A stretch of DNA of 64,000 bases from an uncultured beta proteobacterium (GCA_903873485.1 CAIQOO010000083.1:62001-126000); one strand, 5' to 3'. Shown: positions 28,690-38,920, counted from the first letter of the stretch. Made by a program: numbers and translations. Notes: generated by a model from the letters alone, not told the origin.

Positions 28690-28785
28690 AGCCGGTGGCC
28701 GGCCACATAAGCCTGGTGCAGAGGCTGAACAGGCAATCCGGGGAACCGGCTTTTGAAATCAGCCGACCCTGAGACCCGAGACCGG

Positions 28786-29922
28786 TTAGCTTCGGGGCGT
28801 TGCCGGTATCCCCAGCATCGAGAAGTAGCGACTGAGATCGCCTTCTTCGCGCATCACCTCCTGCATCAATGCCGGCAACGGCAGTCTGCCCCAAGTGACG
28901 GCACGCTTGACCAGATAGGGCGTGGGGCTATGCGGCTCGGTGCGGGCGAGGTAAGCGGCGACCAGTTCCAGCAACTGATAGGCCTCGGCACGGCTTGAGA
29001 TCGGACCCGAAAGAACAGGTGCATCTTTCATCGGGGCGGGCGGCGGGGTTAGGTCGTCTTTCATCGAATCGGTCACTGGTTCTGATACGGGCGGGCTGGT
29101 TTCGGTGATTGGTGGTTCTTGTTGCGGCACGATGGCATCACGCGGATCGCGGTCATTGAGAAGGCTTCTAATTGCCTGACGGATTTTTAACAGTGTCTCG
29201 GCCACTTTGGACTGGCTGGGCGCTTCAGCAGCCAATTTGTCATCCAGCAGGGCCGTAAGCATCGCCCATTCATCAATGGCACGATTGACGCTGTCGTCTA
29301 GCTCAGCAAGTGATTTCAGGTGAGATTGTGCGGCATCCAGAATGGCCTGCCGGGTTATCGGCGGCTCGTCAGTGGTTTTTTTCTTGGCAATTTTTGGACT
29401 GAATTCATGGGAAACAGCCCGCTGCCACTGATCCAGATTGATGAACGGCGGCACCATGTCTGGCCACGGCAGCAGCGGCAAATGCAACAGCAGCGTGTGT
29501 GACAGCGCATCGTTGGCCCAAACAAAGGGCGCTGCGCGCAGATCCGCCTCATCGGGTTCAAACAACGGGTGCAGCGCTTGCCAATATGATTGGCACAATC
29601 CAGTCAAGAGCCTTGTACCGGCGATGAAGCCATCCATGCCATGCAGATGGATCCAGGCCTCGGTCAGCCATCCGGCGATTTGCAGATCTTTGCTTCGACA
29701 CACAAGTGCATCGACACACAGGCTCTCAACTGCGCGCCAGTCCGCCTTCTTGAGCGGCCTGACCCATTCGCCCATCGGCAACGAGGCATCGTCTTCCGAG
29801 CGGGCCTCCTTGATTTGCGCAAAGGTGTCGGTGTAGCGCAATGATGGCCCGCAAGGTTCATCTTGCGTCAGCGGTGTCAAAAGAGGTACCAAGTCCACCA
29901 CGAAGCCGGTTATTTTTGCCAT
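28786..29922 (-). CDS. tssA: T6SS protein TssA
   Basis: This 378-residue protein has the ImpA N-terminal domain (LTPLTQDEPCGPSLRY, then IKEARSEDD), which marks TssA. TssA coordinates baseplate priming and sheath polymerisation. The C-terminal region (residues about 310-378) has a VKRAVTWG segment followed by a short helix. The start at MAKITGF lies 14 bp after tssM; an upstream ATG at 29952 overlaps tssM by 16 bp and is possible. It is the last gene of the T6SS operon, facing the convergent nth gene. Confidence 0.93.
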   Translation of the reverse strand: MAKITGFVVDLVPLLTPLTQDEPCGPSLRYTDTFAQIKEARSEDDASLPMGEWVRPLKKADWRAVESLCVDALVCRSKDLQIAGWLTEAWIHLHGMDGFIAGTRLLTGLCQSYWQALHPLFEPDEADLRAAPFVWANDALSHTLLLHLPLLPWPDMVPPFINLDQWQRAVSHEFSPKIAKKKTTDEPPITRQAILDAAQSHLKSLAELDDSVNRAIDEWAMLTALLDDKLAAEAPSQSKVAETLLKIRQAIRSLLNDRDPRDAIVPQQEPPITETSPPVSEPVTDSMKDDLTPPPAPMKDAPVLSGPISSRAEAYQLLELVAAYLARTEPHSPTPYLVKRAVTWGRLPLPALMQEVMREEGDLSRYFSMLGIPATPRS

Positions 29923-29936
29923 GTGAATTGATGCTT

Positions 29937-32900
29937 TCAGGGAAGATTCCATTCAGGTGCGCGCACCGGAAAGACCAAAGGCCAGATAGCGGGCGTCTTT
30001 TTGCCAGCAGGACTCAGCGATACGCGCAGAAAAACACGGGCACGTCCGCCGGGTGGAACCTGCGCTGCATCGCTGACCTGAGCGGCCTGAACTGGAAACT
30101 CAATCTTGAGCAATTGGGATCGGGCGTTGAAGCCTGAACGTTGCGCGGTGTCCTGATCGCGGTGACGCGCAATGAAAGTGAAAAGTGCCCAGGGGTTGTT
30201 GAATCGGTAGGCAATGGTCCGACCATCGGTCAACATCCGCGGTTGCGAAGGATCCATCTTGGCTACAAGCGGCGAGTCTTTGGCGATTCGCAGCATCAGC
30301 GAAATCGGCATGCCATATTGCCAGCGCAGCGTGTGAGGCGGATCACGGAGCTTGAGACTTTGATCACCGACTTCAAGCGACCAGTCGATGATCTTGCCGC
30401 CTTCAATCTCGGCTGGCGTGTTGCTGCGGAACTCGATGCCGATGTCGTAACCCGCAACAGCGCCCTCTTCGGCAGGGTAGAGGGGAGCCAGGAAATCGCG
30501 CACACGCTCAAACTCGCCAACGAAACGACGTGCCCCTTTGCCAGGTATCTGGGCGCGCGGCGCGCTGTCAAGACGACTGTCCTTGAGGGTACGGGCCACC
30601 GGTTCAAACGCCTTGAGGATAGCCGCCACATCTTCGGGATCGGCGATCTGAAGATCCCGCCCGGCAACCAGGTCAAATGGATGGCGGCCTGCAAGAACCT
30701 GGTTGAAGCGGGTGGCAAATTGTGTCCACTCTTCTTGCTGATGACGGAAATGCAGGTCGAAGCACCGTGCCAGCAAGGCGTTGTAGCTTTGGGAATGACG
30801 TTCGGCAAAGTAGTCGCCTGGTCGGCTCGCCGGGGCCTTGCCGATCAGTTTGTCGATACAGTTGTCCATGGTGATTTCGGCACCCGTGAGCATGAATTGC
30901 TCCAGCAACAATATGCTGCTGTTGGGGTTCTTGAGCCGGTAACGCTCGATATCGCGGTTGATGGCCTGCCAGCGTTGACCGAGTGTCGAGGTCGCGCCGG
31001 AACGATCCAGTATGGTCATGAAGGTTTGTGCCTGCTTTCCGAGAAATTCGGCCCGGGTGAACTGCTGTCCAAGATAGGCAGCAAGCGAAGCCATATCGGT
31101 GACACCAAAAGCATTCAGCATCGGTCCGCGTTCTCCTTGCCAGCCCTTGAAGTCGCGTCCACGCATCGCATAAAGCTCAGACTGGGTAAAAAGGTTATCC
31201 ACCAGGTTCACCCGTTCCAACGCATCACGCGAAGCAAGACTGCGCAATTCTTCGGCACTGGCGCTGGCGCCAAGTTCAGTCAGCAAGGTCTGCAACTTTG
31301 AGAGGCGTTGTTGCGCTGCCTCAAAAGTCGTCGCCTGAACATCGGTGGCGCTCGAACTTTCAAGGGAGCCGACCGGGTAGATGGCCGCCGCTTCTGCCGC
31401 AAGGTCCACCACCAAATGCGAAAAATGGGCATTGAGCGCGACCTCGATGGAGGGACGCACAGACGTGGGGAAAGCCCCAAGTCCTTCGGCAAAGTAGCGT
31501 TTGCGTATGTCGCCCATTGACAGCGCCAAGTCGAGTCGCGGCAGATCCCAGACCACAACAGAGCGTAGCGGCAAGGCCGGAATGTCGCGATCACGCGCTG
31601 CCCCCATGAACGGCTGACTCAACAGCGATGCAAGGGCATTCCGAAGTGCCACCCGTTCTGGCGCCAGAAAAAATCTGCCTTCCTTGTCGTTCCAAAGCAG
31701 GCCGGGCTGAGGTTTGCCAAAGTGCAGGTTAAATTCGCTGCGAAACTTCTGAAAACCGTCTTCTGCGCGGGCACGAACACTGTCGGCCTCCCCCTGTCCC
31801 AACAACCTGTTCTGGGTGATACGCAGCAAAGTGCGGTCATACCCCTGCCCAAGCGATAACGACGGTTGCCGCATCCAGCCCCCTTTGCCAGATGCAATCA
31901 AGTCTTCTTGTTCCTTGATGGCAGCGATGATGCCCCGGTATCCGCTAATCACTTGAGCAAATTGGCTTCGATCGGCACTGGCCGTTGTCAGCGACGGCCA
32001 CTGCTGCGCCAACACCTGTTCAGTGGCGAGCAACTCATTGTTGACAAAAAGCCGGGTGTCCAATTGCCCCATGGCCTTGCTCAAGGCGCAACGCAGTACC
32101 TCTTGCACGCGCCCAATGGGAAGTGACAGCGCACTGCCATCGACGGCAGCGGAACGTCGGAAAAAGTACAGACTCCGGCTGACATCAGCGGGCAGTTCGG
32201 CACCTAGCGCGTAACGCACTGTGGTACGCAGGTCGTCTGCAGAACTGGTGGCGGGGTTGCGCAGCCGATCCAGCGCCTGCAGTACCTGATCGAGCTGCTC
32301 TACTTCTGCCAAATAACGCTGTACTGCGGCAAACTCCGGCAGTTCATCAACCTGAAGCCCGTTTCTGCGTGGTCCATCAGATATCGCGTTAAAACTTGGA
32401 GGCAGTTTGCAGCTTGCACCAATAATGAAAAGACCGGTGCTGTCGTCTTGCTCAACCCCGCTAAGTTTGGCAATTCGGGAAAGCAATTCGCGCCGCAATG
32501 TGGCGACAGCAACATCACCGAACTCGCGCTCGATGCGTTCGAGAACCCGTGCGTCAAAGTCGTCAAAGAAACGCCATGAACCCGGCATGAAAAAGGAATG
32601 TGTTCGGTCGGTGCGCAGGCGCTCGCTCATGCTCAACAACGACAAGGCCTGATTCCGGTACCAGGCATCCGGAATCGACTCACCCCGCTGAATCGCCTGA
32701 TTACGGTATTTGGTATCACTCTGAAGTTTCGCCAGGGCAGATGTCAGGGCTGAATTGTGCTGGTACAACTGATAGGTACTGACTGCCAGTCCAACGCACC
32801 AACCGCCAAGAAACAGGATGGCTGTCCAGCGCAGTGCCCGGTGCAGAACCGGTCGCGTCAGGGTTTGTGAGCGCGAAGGACGGGTCAGACCATATTCAAG

Positions 32901-34025
32901 GAATATCTTCTTTTCAAACAAGTCTCGCAGGAATGCCGGTTGCCTGACAAGTTGGGCAATCAGGTCACCGCCTGATTCTGAATCTGCATTGGCATTTGTT
33001 TCCTGTTCAACCTCATTGGCAACCAGTACCTGCGCCGCCTCGCCACTGTCGCCGGTGAGGTAAATGCCCCGAAAGAAGAACGGCTCGTGATAGGCACTGG
33101 GCCGCATCAGTTCGTCAGCATATATCTGCAGTTTGGCCCGCATGCTCCCGATACGCGCTGGCAGCAGCAATAACTCTCCGTTGTCCTGCTGTGCCGTGCC
33201 AATGGCGAACAGTTCTGCAGACACGTCGGAAACCGAGCCTACCATGGTACTCAGAGCCGCATCAATCCAGTCTGACTGGTAAGTTGCAGATAGATCGTAA
33301 GGTGACGACCAGCCCAGCATGCTTGCCCGCAGCGGCTCGGGCAGCGCGCGCGCAAACGAGCTAAAGCCTTCCAGGTGCTCGGCACCGGTGACCAGCACAT
33401 ACACCGCAAAGCGCATGGCGAACCGGTTTTGCGCCAACCACAGTCTTCGGTGAGCGAGTTTGGCACGCTTGGATATCTCCAGCAGGGTATCGGCACTGTC
33501 CTGCAGCAGCAGGGACGCAGGAATCGTCACGACAACAGAATCGAAGGGTCGTTGCGGACGGTATGTTCGGCACAAACCCAAAAATTCGTCCCACGGCTTC
33601 TCGGCTGCATCGTCATCGTCGGGCGACCCCAAATAAGCACCCTGAATATCAATAACAATGCCACGGTCAAAGAAGTGCCATGAAATGCCTTGCGTTGCCG
33701 CTGCCGAAGCGGATTCGGTACTGAGCGCACTGGCAACTCCGGACTGCTCGATCGGAAGAGCCCGATGACTGTCACCTTCGTTGAGCACCATGATCCATGG
33801 AATGCCATACCGATTGGCGCGCGATGCGATGTTGCTCTCGATCAACTCTACGGCTTGCCGAAATGAGCTTCGCAACGAATCGAACCGCAATTTGGCAATC
33901 TTGGGATCGCTGCCAGTCTTGACGCTGGAACGACGCGCCGCAAAATAAATCACCATGCCAAGGATCAGCAATACGACGATTGCCAAAACTGCGATGGAGA
34001 TCAGAAAGTATTGATCCGTTAGCAT
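29937..34025 (-). CDS. tssM: T6SS membrane-complex protein TssM (IcmF)
   Basis: This 1362-residue inner-membrane protein forms the T6SS trans-envelope channel with TssJ and TssL. It has a membrane helix at residues 8-29 and another at about 399-420, then the large periplasmic IcmF-type domain. The cytosolic domain normally has a Walker A (GxxGxGKT) after PWxxVL; here residues 76-97 read IPWIMVLNEGDSHRALPIEQ, and the TKxD-like motif is LVTGAEHLEGF. The nucleotide-binding motifs are therefore lost. Length is slightly above the usual 1100-1300. Only one N-terminal helix is evident where two are common. Confidence 0.96.
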   Translation of the reverse strand: MLTDQYFLISIAVLAIVVLLILGMVIYFAARRSSVKTGSDPKIAKLRFDSLRSSFRQAVELIESNIASRANRYGIPWIMVLNEGDSHRALPIEQSGVASALSTESASAAATQGISWHFFDRGIVIDIQGAYLGSPDDDDAAEKPWDEFLGLCRTYRPQRPFDSVVVTIPASLLLQDSADTLLEISKRAKLAHRRLWLAQNRFAMRFAVYVLVTGAEHLEGFSSFARALPEPLRASMLGWSSPYDLSATYQSDWIDAALSTMVGSVSDVSAELFAIGTAQQDNGELLLLPARIGSMRAKLQIYADELMRPSAYHEPFFFRGIYLTGDSGEAAQVLVANEVEQETNANADSESGGDLIAQLVRQPAFLRDLFEKKIFLEYGLTRPSRSQTLTRPVLHRALRWTAILFLGGWCVGLAVSTYQLYQHNSALTSALAKLQSDTKYRNQAIQRGESIPDAWYRNQALSLLSMSERLRTDRTHSFFMPGSWRFFDDFDARVLERIEREFGDVAVATLRRELLSRIAKLSGVEQDDSTGLFIIGASCKLPPSFNAISDGPRRNGLQVDELPEFAAVQRYLAEVEQLDQVLQALDRLRNPATSSADDLRTTVRYALGAELPADVSRSLYFFRRSAAVDGSALSLPIGRVQEVLRCALSKAMGQLDTRLFVNNELLATEQVLAQQWPSLTTASADRSQFAQVISGYRGIIAAIKEQEDLIASGKGGWMRQPSLSLGQGYDRTLLRITQNRLLGQGEADSVRARAEDGFQKFRSEFNLHFGKPQPGLLWNDKEGRFFLAPERVALRNALASLLSQPFMGAARDRDIPALPLRSVVVWDLPRLDLALSMGDIRKRYFAEGLGAFPTSVRPSIEVALNAHFSHLVVDLAAEAAAIYPVGSLESSSATDVQATTFEAAQQRLSKLQTLLTELGASASAEELRSLASRDALERVNLVDNLFTQSELYAMRGRDFKGWQGERGPMLNAFGVTDMASLAAYLGQQFTRAEFLGKQAQTFMTILDRSGATSTLGQRWQAINRDIERYRLKNPNSSILLLEQFMLTGAEITMDNCIDKLIGKAPASRPGDYFAERHSQSYNALLARCFDLHFRHQQEEWTQFATRFNQVLAGRHPFDLVAGRDLQIADPEDVAAILKAFEPVARTLKDSRLDSAPRAQIPGKGARRFVGEFERVRDFLAPLYPAEEGAVAGYDIGIEFRSNTPAEIEGGKIIDWSLEVGDQSLKLRDPPHTLRWQYGMPISLMLRIAKDSPLVAKMDPSQPRMLTDGRTIAYRFNNPWALFTFIARHRDQDTAQRSGFNARSQLLKIEFPVQAAQVSDAAQVPPGGRARVFLRVSLSPAGKKTPAIWPLVFPVRAPEWNLP

Positions 34026-34067
34026 GGCTGTGTCTCTGGTTGGCAGGGAATCAGGATCATCTCAGCC

Positions 34068-34817
34068 TCATCTGGAAGGAACAAACCACACCGGTTGCAA
34101 CATCTGCCTGACAGGCCATGTTTGCCACAGCCACAGCAATTCCGAAATGGCAAGAAGACTGGCGATGCTCAACAGGAAAAGCACCGACCATCGGCTAAGC
34201 GTGGGTAGCTTGCGCGGAGCAATGTGCGATAGCGTGCTGGCGTAAGCACGCTCTGATACCACCCGGTCACGACCCGAAAAATCGGCCGGGCGCTGATAAA
34301 CAAACTGGAACAGTTCTTCCCGGTAGCCACGAAGGCGCTCGACATCCTCGCTGCCGCGGAACTTGCCTTGAAACCCCAGCGCCAGTGCAAACAAATACAG
34401 ACGCGCGATATTGCGTCGCGAAGGCTCCCGATCAGTGAGTATCTCTTCAATTCGGGAAAAAATCCGGTCGCCGGCGATGTTGCTCCGAAACAGGGTTGAC
34501 TCCAGCAAATGTGCGGTCCAGTGTTCGCGCCCCAGCCATGGGGTATGGAGCAATATTTCGTCTGCCAGTGCCGCCTTGAGATATCGTGCATCGGCGACGT
34601 TTTCCAGTTCAAAGCGTGAACTCTCGCGCCGCGACTCCAGTGTTTGCAGTTCAAGCAGGTTCTCTAGGTGCTTGTTCACAGCTTGTGCGACGGCTTGGGG
34701 ATCGGTTTCACGAGTCTCCATCGTCCGGTTGCGTGCCTTCACAGTTTCGTCATAGAACATCCGAAATTGCTGGGTTAGATGGTCATCGACTGCATTGTCC
34801 GGTTGGGAGCGTGCCAT
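34068..34817 (-). CDS. tssL: T6SS membrane-complex protein TssL (DotU/IcmH)
   Basis: This 249-residue protein has the cytosolic DotU helical domain (ADEILLHTPWLGREHW, FFSRIEEIL-like segment, then YLFALALGFQGKFRG) and one C-terminal membrane helix (WSVLFLLSIASLLAISELLW). It has no OmpA-like peptidoglycan-binding extension. ATG 34817 is preceded by GAAAGG; an alternative TTG at 34841 overlaps the tssK stop. It partners TssM. Confidence 0.93.
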   Translation of the reverse strand: MARSQPDNAVDDHLTQQFRMFYDETVKARNRTMETRETDPQAVAQAVNKHLENLLELQTLESRRESSRFELENVADARYLKAALADEILLHTPWLGREHWTAHLLESTLFRSNIAGDRIFSRIEEILTDREPSRRNIARLYLFALALGFQGKFRGSEDVERLRGYREELFQFVYQRPADFSGRDRVVSERAYASTLSHIAPRKLPTLSRWSVLFLLSIASLLAISELLWLWQTWPVRQMLQPVWFVPSR

Positions 34818-34837
34818 GGGGCGGGGCCTTTCAGGGA

Positions 34838-36169
34838 TCAATTTTTGATGAATAGCACGATTTCTTGAGGACGTTGTGCCGTGGCGCCTTCGTTGGCGTT
34901 GGCGATCACCAATGGTTCATCCGGCACGGTCAGTGCGTTGCTGGTCTGAATCGCATAAAGCAGGTAGCCGGTGCCAGGGCGTACACCCAGTTCATCGGCA
35001 AATTCAAGCGGTGAACGAATTGCACCAAGAACCCGCCGCTCGCGCAGTGAAGCATAGGCCGATAGCGAACCGACGATCGCACTGTCCATCCAGGCCATCA
35101 GATCTTTGTCCGACTGACCGCGCAGTCCAACGATCAGTCGCGAGCCGGTCAGCCAATCGGGCTTGAGTCTGATCTCGAATGCACCTTGGCTAAAGTCGAA
35201 CTTGTATTCGCGATAGTCCTGACTGACCTCTGCCAACGCGCCGGTCAGTGAAAACAGAACCGGCTTGAAGACAGACCAGGGATCTGCATGGTTGTAGTCC
35301 ATTGGCACGGGAGGTAGTCCCCCGGGCCTGAGCAGGCTCAGTGAAGCCAGCAAAGAGCAAAGGGCCCAATACAGTGGCAGCGGGTGCAGGTGTGGGGTGC
35401 GCAATACCGCCTCGGTATAGGGCAAATCTGACAGAAGACTGCGCAGCCGATCTTTAAGTTCGAGATGGGCGAGGCGATCATCAATCTTGGATGACGGTAC
35501 AGCCGTTTGTTTGGCGACAAAGGCGGCCTTGCCTCGGATTTGACCGAGCAGGTTGGAGACGTTTGTCCACAGCGGGTTATCCCGGGATATTTCAAGAAGT
35601 GGCGGCAGCAACTCGCTCATCTTGGTGATCTCGTTGTCCTTGAGTACGGCACCGAGACACAGGAACACATGACTGCCAGCCGGCACGCTGCCTGCGCTGA
35701 GGGCCAACTGGGGCACAAGCCGCGGAATGTCAACTGGCACTGCATCCGAAACTTCATCCTCGACGGGCGCCATCGCAACTGACTGGAACCGTACCGCAGC
35801 GGCACCCTGACGCGCAACGCCGCTTATCGGGAGGGTCAGGTAAATGGCGAGTGGTTCGTTGGCGAGCTGCTCCGCATAAGGCTTGAGAGACAACTCAAGC
35901 GTCCCGTGCTCGGCGATATTGGCAAAATAGCGAACAGCGGTGCCGTCGGGCAAGATGGCCTCAAGTTCCAGAACACGCAGCAGCCCGGTGGCCAACAGTC
36001 CGCTATCGAATACCAGCCTGCGGACTCCCCAGCTAAAGGGTGAAGCGGCCAGCGTCTGCCAGGCCACCAGCGAGTCCACGCGAGCTGAAAGCTGCTGGAA
36101 GTGTTGGGGTGCCAGCAGCATGCCTTCATGCCACTGGATGCGATCAACTATCGGGCCAGCCTTAGACAT
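34838..36169 (-). CDS. tssK: T6SS baseplate protein TssK
   Basis: This 443-residue baseplate component links the TssFG wedge to the membrane complex. The opening IQWHEGMLLAPQHFQQ is the TssK hallmark. AGGAG five bases before ATG 36169 decides the start; the 39-residue upstream extension has no TssK similarity. It lies between tssJ and tssL in the usual JKLM order. Confidence 0.96.
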   Translation of the reverse strand: MSKAGPIVDRIQWHEGMLLAPQHFQQLSARVDSLVAWQTLAASPFSWGVRRLVFDSGLLATGLLRVLELEAILPDGTAVRYFANIAEHGTLELSLKPYAEQLANEPLAIYLTLPISGVARQGAAAVRFQSVAMAPVEDEVSDAVPVDIPRLVPQLALSAGSVPAGSHVFLCLGAVLKDNEITKMSELLPPLLEISRDNPLWTNVSNLLGQIRGKAAFVAKQTAVPSSKIDDRLAHLELKDRLRSLLSDLPYTEAVLRTPHLHPLPLYWALCSLLASLSLLRPGGLPPVPMDYNHADPWSVFKPVLFSLTGALAEVSQDYREYKFDFSQGAFEIRLKPDWLTGSRLIVGLRGQSDKDLMAWMDSAIVGSLSAYASLRERRVLGAIRSPLEFADELGVRPGTGYLLYAIQTSNALTVPDEPLVIANANEGATAQRPQEIVLFIKN

Positions 36170-36248
36170 GTCAGACTCCTGTGCTGTATGGGGGCATTGT
36201 GCGTGCAAGTGTTGAAACAAAGGCCAGTTTTCAATGGATGTCCTGACC

Positions 36249-36728
36249 TTATTCAACAGCGGAAGCAGTGAAGGTTTGGGTGTCAAAACGCAGGGTCAGA
36301 TCCCCTTTGAGGGTTTCCACGCGCAGTCGATGGTTTCCCGGCAACGTGTAGTCTGCATACACCAGTACACCGACCACCCGAGGCGAGCCAAAGGCATCTC
36401 CTGGAACAACCATGGTCTGACCTGGAACCAGTTCCCAGGTTCGGTAGGACATGCTCAAGGGAAAGGTCTTCAGCAAATCGGCGTTCACAGCAAACCACTT
36501 GGCAGCAGGCAACTCGACCAGACGATCCATCATCGAATCTTCGAGCACCAACACCACATCAACCAGAACCGGACTATTTTGATTGGCTCCATCTGCGGCA
36601 GACAACGTGACACTTTTCCAATTCAGACGTGTGCCTTTGAAGCTCAGGAATTTGGGTAATGAACAGCCAGCCAGTTGCGGTAGCAACAAACCTGCGGCGA
36701 TCCCTCGCAAAAAAGTTTTTCTATTCAT
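36249..36728 (-). CDS. tssJ: T6SS outer-membrane lipoprotein TssJ
   Basis: This 159-residue lipoprotein (LAGC, lipidated C22) has the TssJ/VasD beta-sandwich pattern, with WKSVTLSAADGANQNSPV and later VLVYADYTLPGNHRLRV. It anchors the membrane complex in the outer membrane. Its ATG overlaps the end of the preceding SDF-transporter gene by 8 bp, so its translation is probably coupled to the amino-acid module upstream. Confidence 0.93.
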   Translation of the reverse strand: MNRKTFLRGIAAGLLLPQLAGCSLPKFLSFKGTRLNWKSVTLSAADGANQNSPVLVDVVLVLEDSMMDRLVELPAAKWFAVNADLLKTFPLSMSYRTWELVPGQTMVVPGDAFGSPRVVGVLVYADYTLPGNHRLRVETLKGDLTLRFDTQTFTASAVE

Positions 36729-38208
36729 TGCCAGACTCCGGGGACGTTAGAACTGGTGAAAGTGTTTTGGATGCCGCAGCATAGGACTGCGTTTGCCGCA
36801 TACCCACGATGATCCCCATCAAAACGATCAGCCCAGCAAGCAGCAAACTGCCGCATGTCAGTATAAACAAGTGGCCGCGTGACACCACGAATTGCAGCGG
36901 ACTTGCCGGAAGGACCTGCACGCTGTCCTCTTGCCCAATTGATCGCTCTGAAGGAAGACCGGTCGAGACAATGGCAATCAATGCACAGGTAGCGAGCAAG
37001 GTGACCAGGTTGCGTGGGCCTTGGCAGATCAGGTCGATTGCAAGAAACAGTGCCAACGCAGCTTCCATGGGTAATTGCAGCCAGCCCAGAACAATGCCGA
37101 CAAAGCCGACATTGGTCAGACTGTCCTGGCCCGCCGAGGCAAACGAAGCAAGTGTTGAACCAATAAAAATCAAACCCATGTCAGCGACAGTCAGGTGAAG
37201 GTTGTAGAGATTGGCCACAAACGTGGTTAGAAGTACATAGTACAGGGCAGAGCCGGCACGCAGATAAACCGAGGCGGTTGGAACAACAAACTCCACAATT
37301 CCCCGACTGAAACCGAGTCTGGCACTCATGGCTTCGATCATGTGGGGAATGGTCGCCGTCGTGCTCGAAGATACCAGGCTAACCAGCATCGGTGCCTTGA
37401 GGTGGTGCAAGACCTCAGCCAGGCCGTGGCTGGTTCGTCGATGAACGATGGCGACCGAACCGGCAGACAGCAGCATCGCCAAAGCCACAAAGTACAGCAA
37501 AAAAGTACCCATTGCGCCGACTATTTCAAGGTTCATGGTCGAAAAAATGTGGGCCGCCACCCCGAAAGCGACGACAGGGAGCAGCATGTTGGCGCGTGCA
37601 ATGATGATTTCAAGCGTGCGATAAATACCCTCAAACAGTTGGTTGACAACCAGGCTCTGCCCACGCGTCAGCGCAGCAAAAGCGAGCCCGAACAACAGCG
37701 CGCAAGACAGTATTCCCAATGAGCGGCCTTCCACCAGAACTCGGAAAAAATTGTCCGGAAACAAATCCGACCAATCCCGCTCCACCAATTTGAGCGAATC
37801 GACTCCATTGACAAGGAACATTTCGGTATTGCTGCCGTCTCCACCGACCTGCAACACAAGCGCGCCCAACTTGGCACGCACCGAGGCATCCAGATGCGAC
37901 CCCGGTGAAGCCCAAAGGCCCAGTGCCAGTCCGATGCCTGCAGAAAGAGCGACCATGAGAAAGGCCACCCCAATAATCATCAAAATACGCCGGACTGGGA
38001 AAGGCAAGCCGATGACCTGTCGCAAGCCAAAAAAAGTGGCTACCAGCAATAGCGGGAGTGCGGCCATGCTGACGAGCGCGAGATACACCTGACCGACAAC
38101 ATAGGCCCAGTTCCCAATATCCGGCAGGTAAACACCCGCCATGCCGCCCACCAGAAGGCATAGCAGCAAAGCCAGCAGGCTACGCGACATCATGGCGAGA
38201 AAGTTCAT
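36721..38208 (-). CDS. Divergent SDF (dicarboxylate/amino acid:cation symporter) protein in T6SS operon
   Basis: This 495-residue protein has eight or more membrane segments and the SDF fold. A serine-rich hairpin 1 reads VSSSTTATIPHMIEAM, and a helix-8-like segment reads FLAIDLICQGPRNLVTLL with the D and R that bind acidic substrates. The helix-7 NMDGT cation-binding motif is replaced by VYLRAGSALYY. A final membrane helix and polar tail (about 450-495) are extra. The ATG overlaps the racemase stop (ATGA), and its own stop overlaps the tssJ start. I infer uptake or sensing of an amino acid; substrate and even transport activity are unproven. Confidence 0.85.
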   Translation of the reverse strand: MNFLAMMSRSLLALLLCLLVGGMAGVYLPDIGNWAYVVGQVYLALVSMAALPLLLVATFFGLRQVIGLPFPVRRILMIIGVAFLMVALSAGIGLALGLWASPGSHLDASVRAKLGALVLQVGGDGSNTEMFLVNGVDSLKLVERDWSDLFPDNFFRVLVEGRSLGILSCALLFGLAFAALTRGQSLVVNQLFEGIYRTLEIIIARANMLLPVVAFGVAAHIFSTMNLEIVGAMGTFLLYFVALAMLLSAGSVAIVHRRTSHGLAEVLHHLKAPMLVSLVSSSTTATIPHMIEAMSARLGFSRGIVEFVVPTASVYLRAGSALYYVLLTTFVANLYNLHLTVADMGLIFIGSTLASFASAGQDSLTNVGFVGIVLGWLQLPMEAALALFLAIDLICQGPRNLVTLLATCALIAIVSTGLPSERSIGQEDSVQVLPASPLQFVVSRGHLFILTCGSLLLAGLIVLMGIIVGMRQTQSYAAASKTLSPVLTSPESGNE

Positions 38209-38912
38209 GGCGACTGGTTCCACCTTTTTTCCAGCGCGAAAGCTACTGTGGCACGGGCAAGTTCCAAGGCGCTGTCTATCAGTGTCAGCCTGGTTGGATC
38301 CATGCCACGACTGGCAATCGGAATTTCGGTGCAACCCATAATGATCGCATTGGCGCCCGCTTTGGCGCTCATCACCATAGCCATGTCAAGTTGACGCGAA
38401 CCCTCCTCGATTTGGCCTGCCTTGACGGCGCGGATGCAGGCGTCAATTTCATCTTGGCCGGTGTCTGAATCAGGAATGAGGAAATCGATTCCCCGCTGAC
38501 GCAACGCTTGCTGGTAAAACCCGGACTTTAACGCGCCGCGGGTGGCAAAGATCGCAACCTGGGTGCCAGGGCTGGTCGGCACGGCTAATACACAGGCATC
38601 GGCAATATGAATAATGGGCGCATGGCTACGTTCTGCCATTTGAGAATACCAATGATGTGAAGAGTTGCAAGGAATTGCAACCACACCGACACCAATTTTG
38701 TTGAGTAAATCGATGCCTGCCAGAAGAATCGGCAAGGGATCAGGACCGTTACCCAGAATGGCACTTGATCGATCAGGAATCTGTGGCGAATTCAAAACAA
38801 TCATTGGAAGATGGTCCTGATCTCTGGAGGCTGGCGTCAACCGGATCACCTTGTCCATGAAGTCAACCGTGGCCGACGGACCCATACCGCCCAAAACACC
38901 GATGCGCGACAT
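38205..38912 (-). CDS. Aspartate/glutamate racemase family protein
   Basis: This 235-residue enzyme belongs to the PLP-independent Asp/Glu racemase family (YgeA/RacX-like). The N-terminal loop is GVLGGMGPSATVDF. The two catalytic cysteines are C82 (IPCNSSHHW) and C194 (MGCTEIP), both intact. AGGAG five bases upstream fixes ATG 38912 over a GTG two codons earlier. It lies between two SDF transporters inside the T6SS operon, overlapping the downstream one by ATGA. The substrate could be aspartate, glutamate or another amino acid. Confidence 0.93.
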   Translation of the reverse strand: MSRIGVLGGMGPSATVDFMDKVIRLTPASRDQDHLPMIVLNSPQIPDRSSAILGNGPDPLPILLAGIDLLNKIGVGVVAIPCNSSHHWYSQMAERSHAPIIHIADACVLAVPTSPGTQVAIFATRGALKSGFYQQALRQRGIDFLIPDSDTGQDEIDACIRAVKAGQIEEGSRQLDMAMVMSAKAGANAIIMGCTEIPIASRGMDPTRLTLIDSALELARATVAFALEKRWNQSP

Positions 38913-38920
38913 GATCACTC

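Noticed and set aside
28690..28785. Rho-independent terminator between nth and tssA
   Set aside because: The palindrome GTGGCCGGCCAC and a distant AAGCCGGT/ACCGGCTT pair exist, but there is no short stem-loop followed by a T-run.
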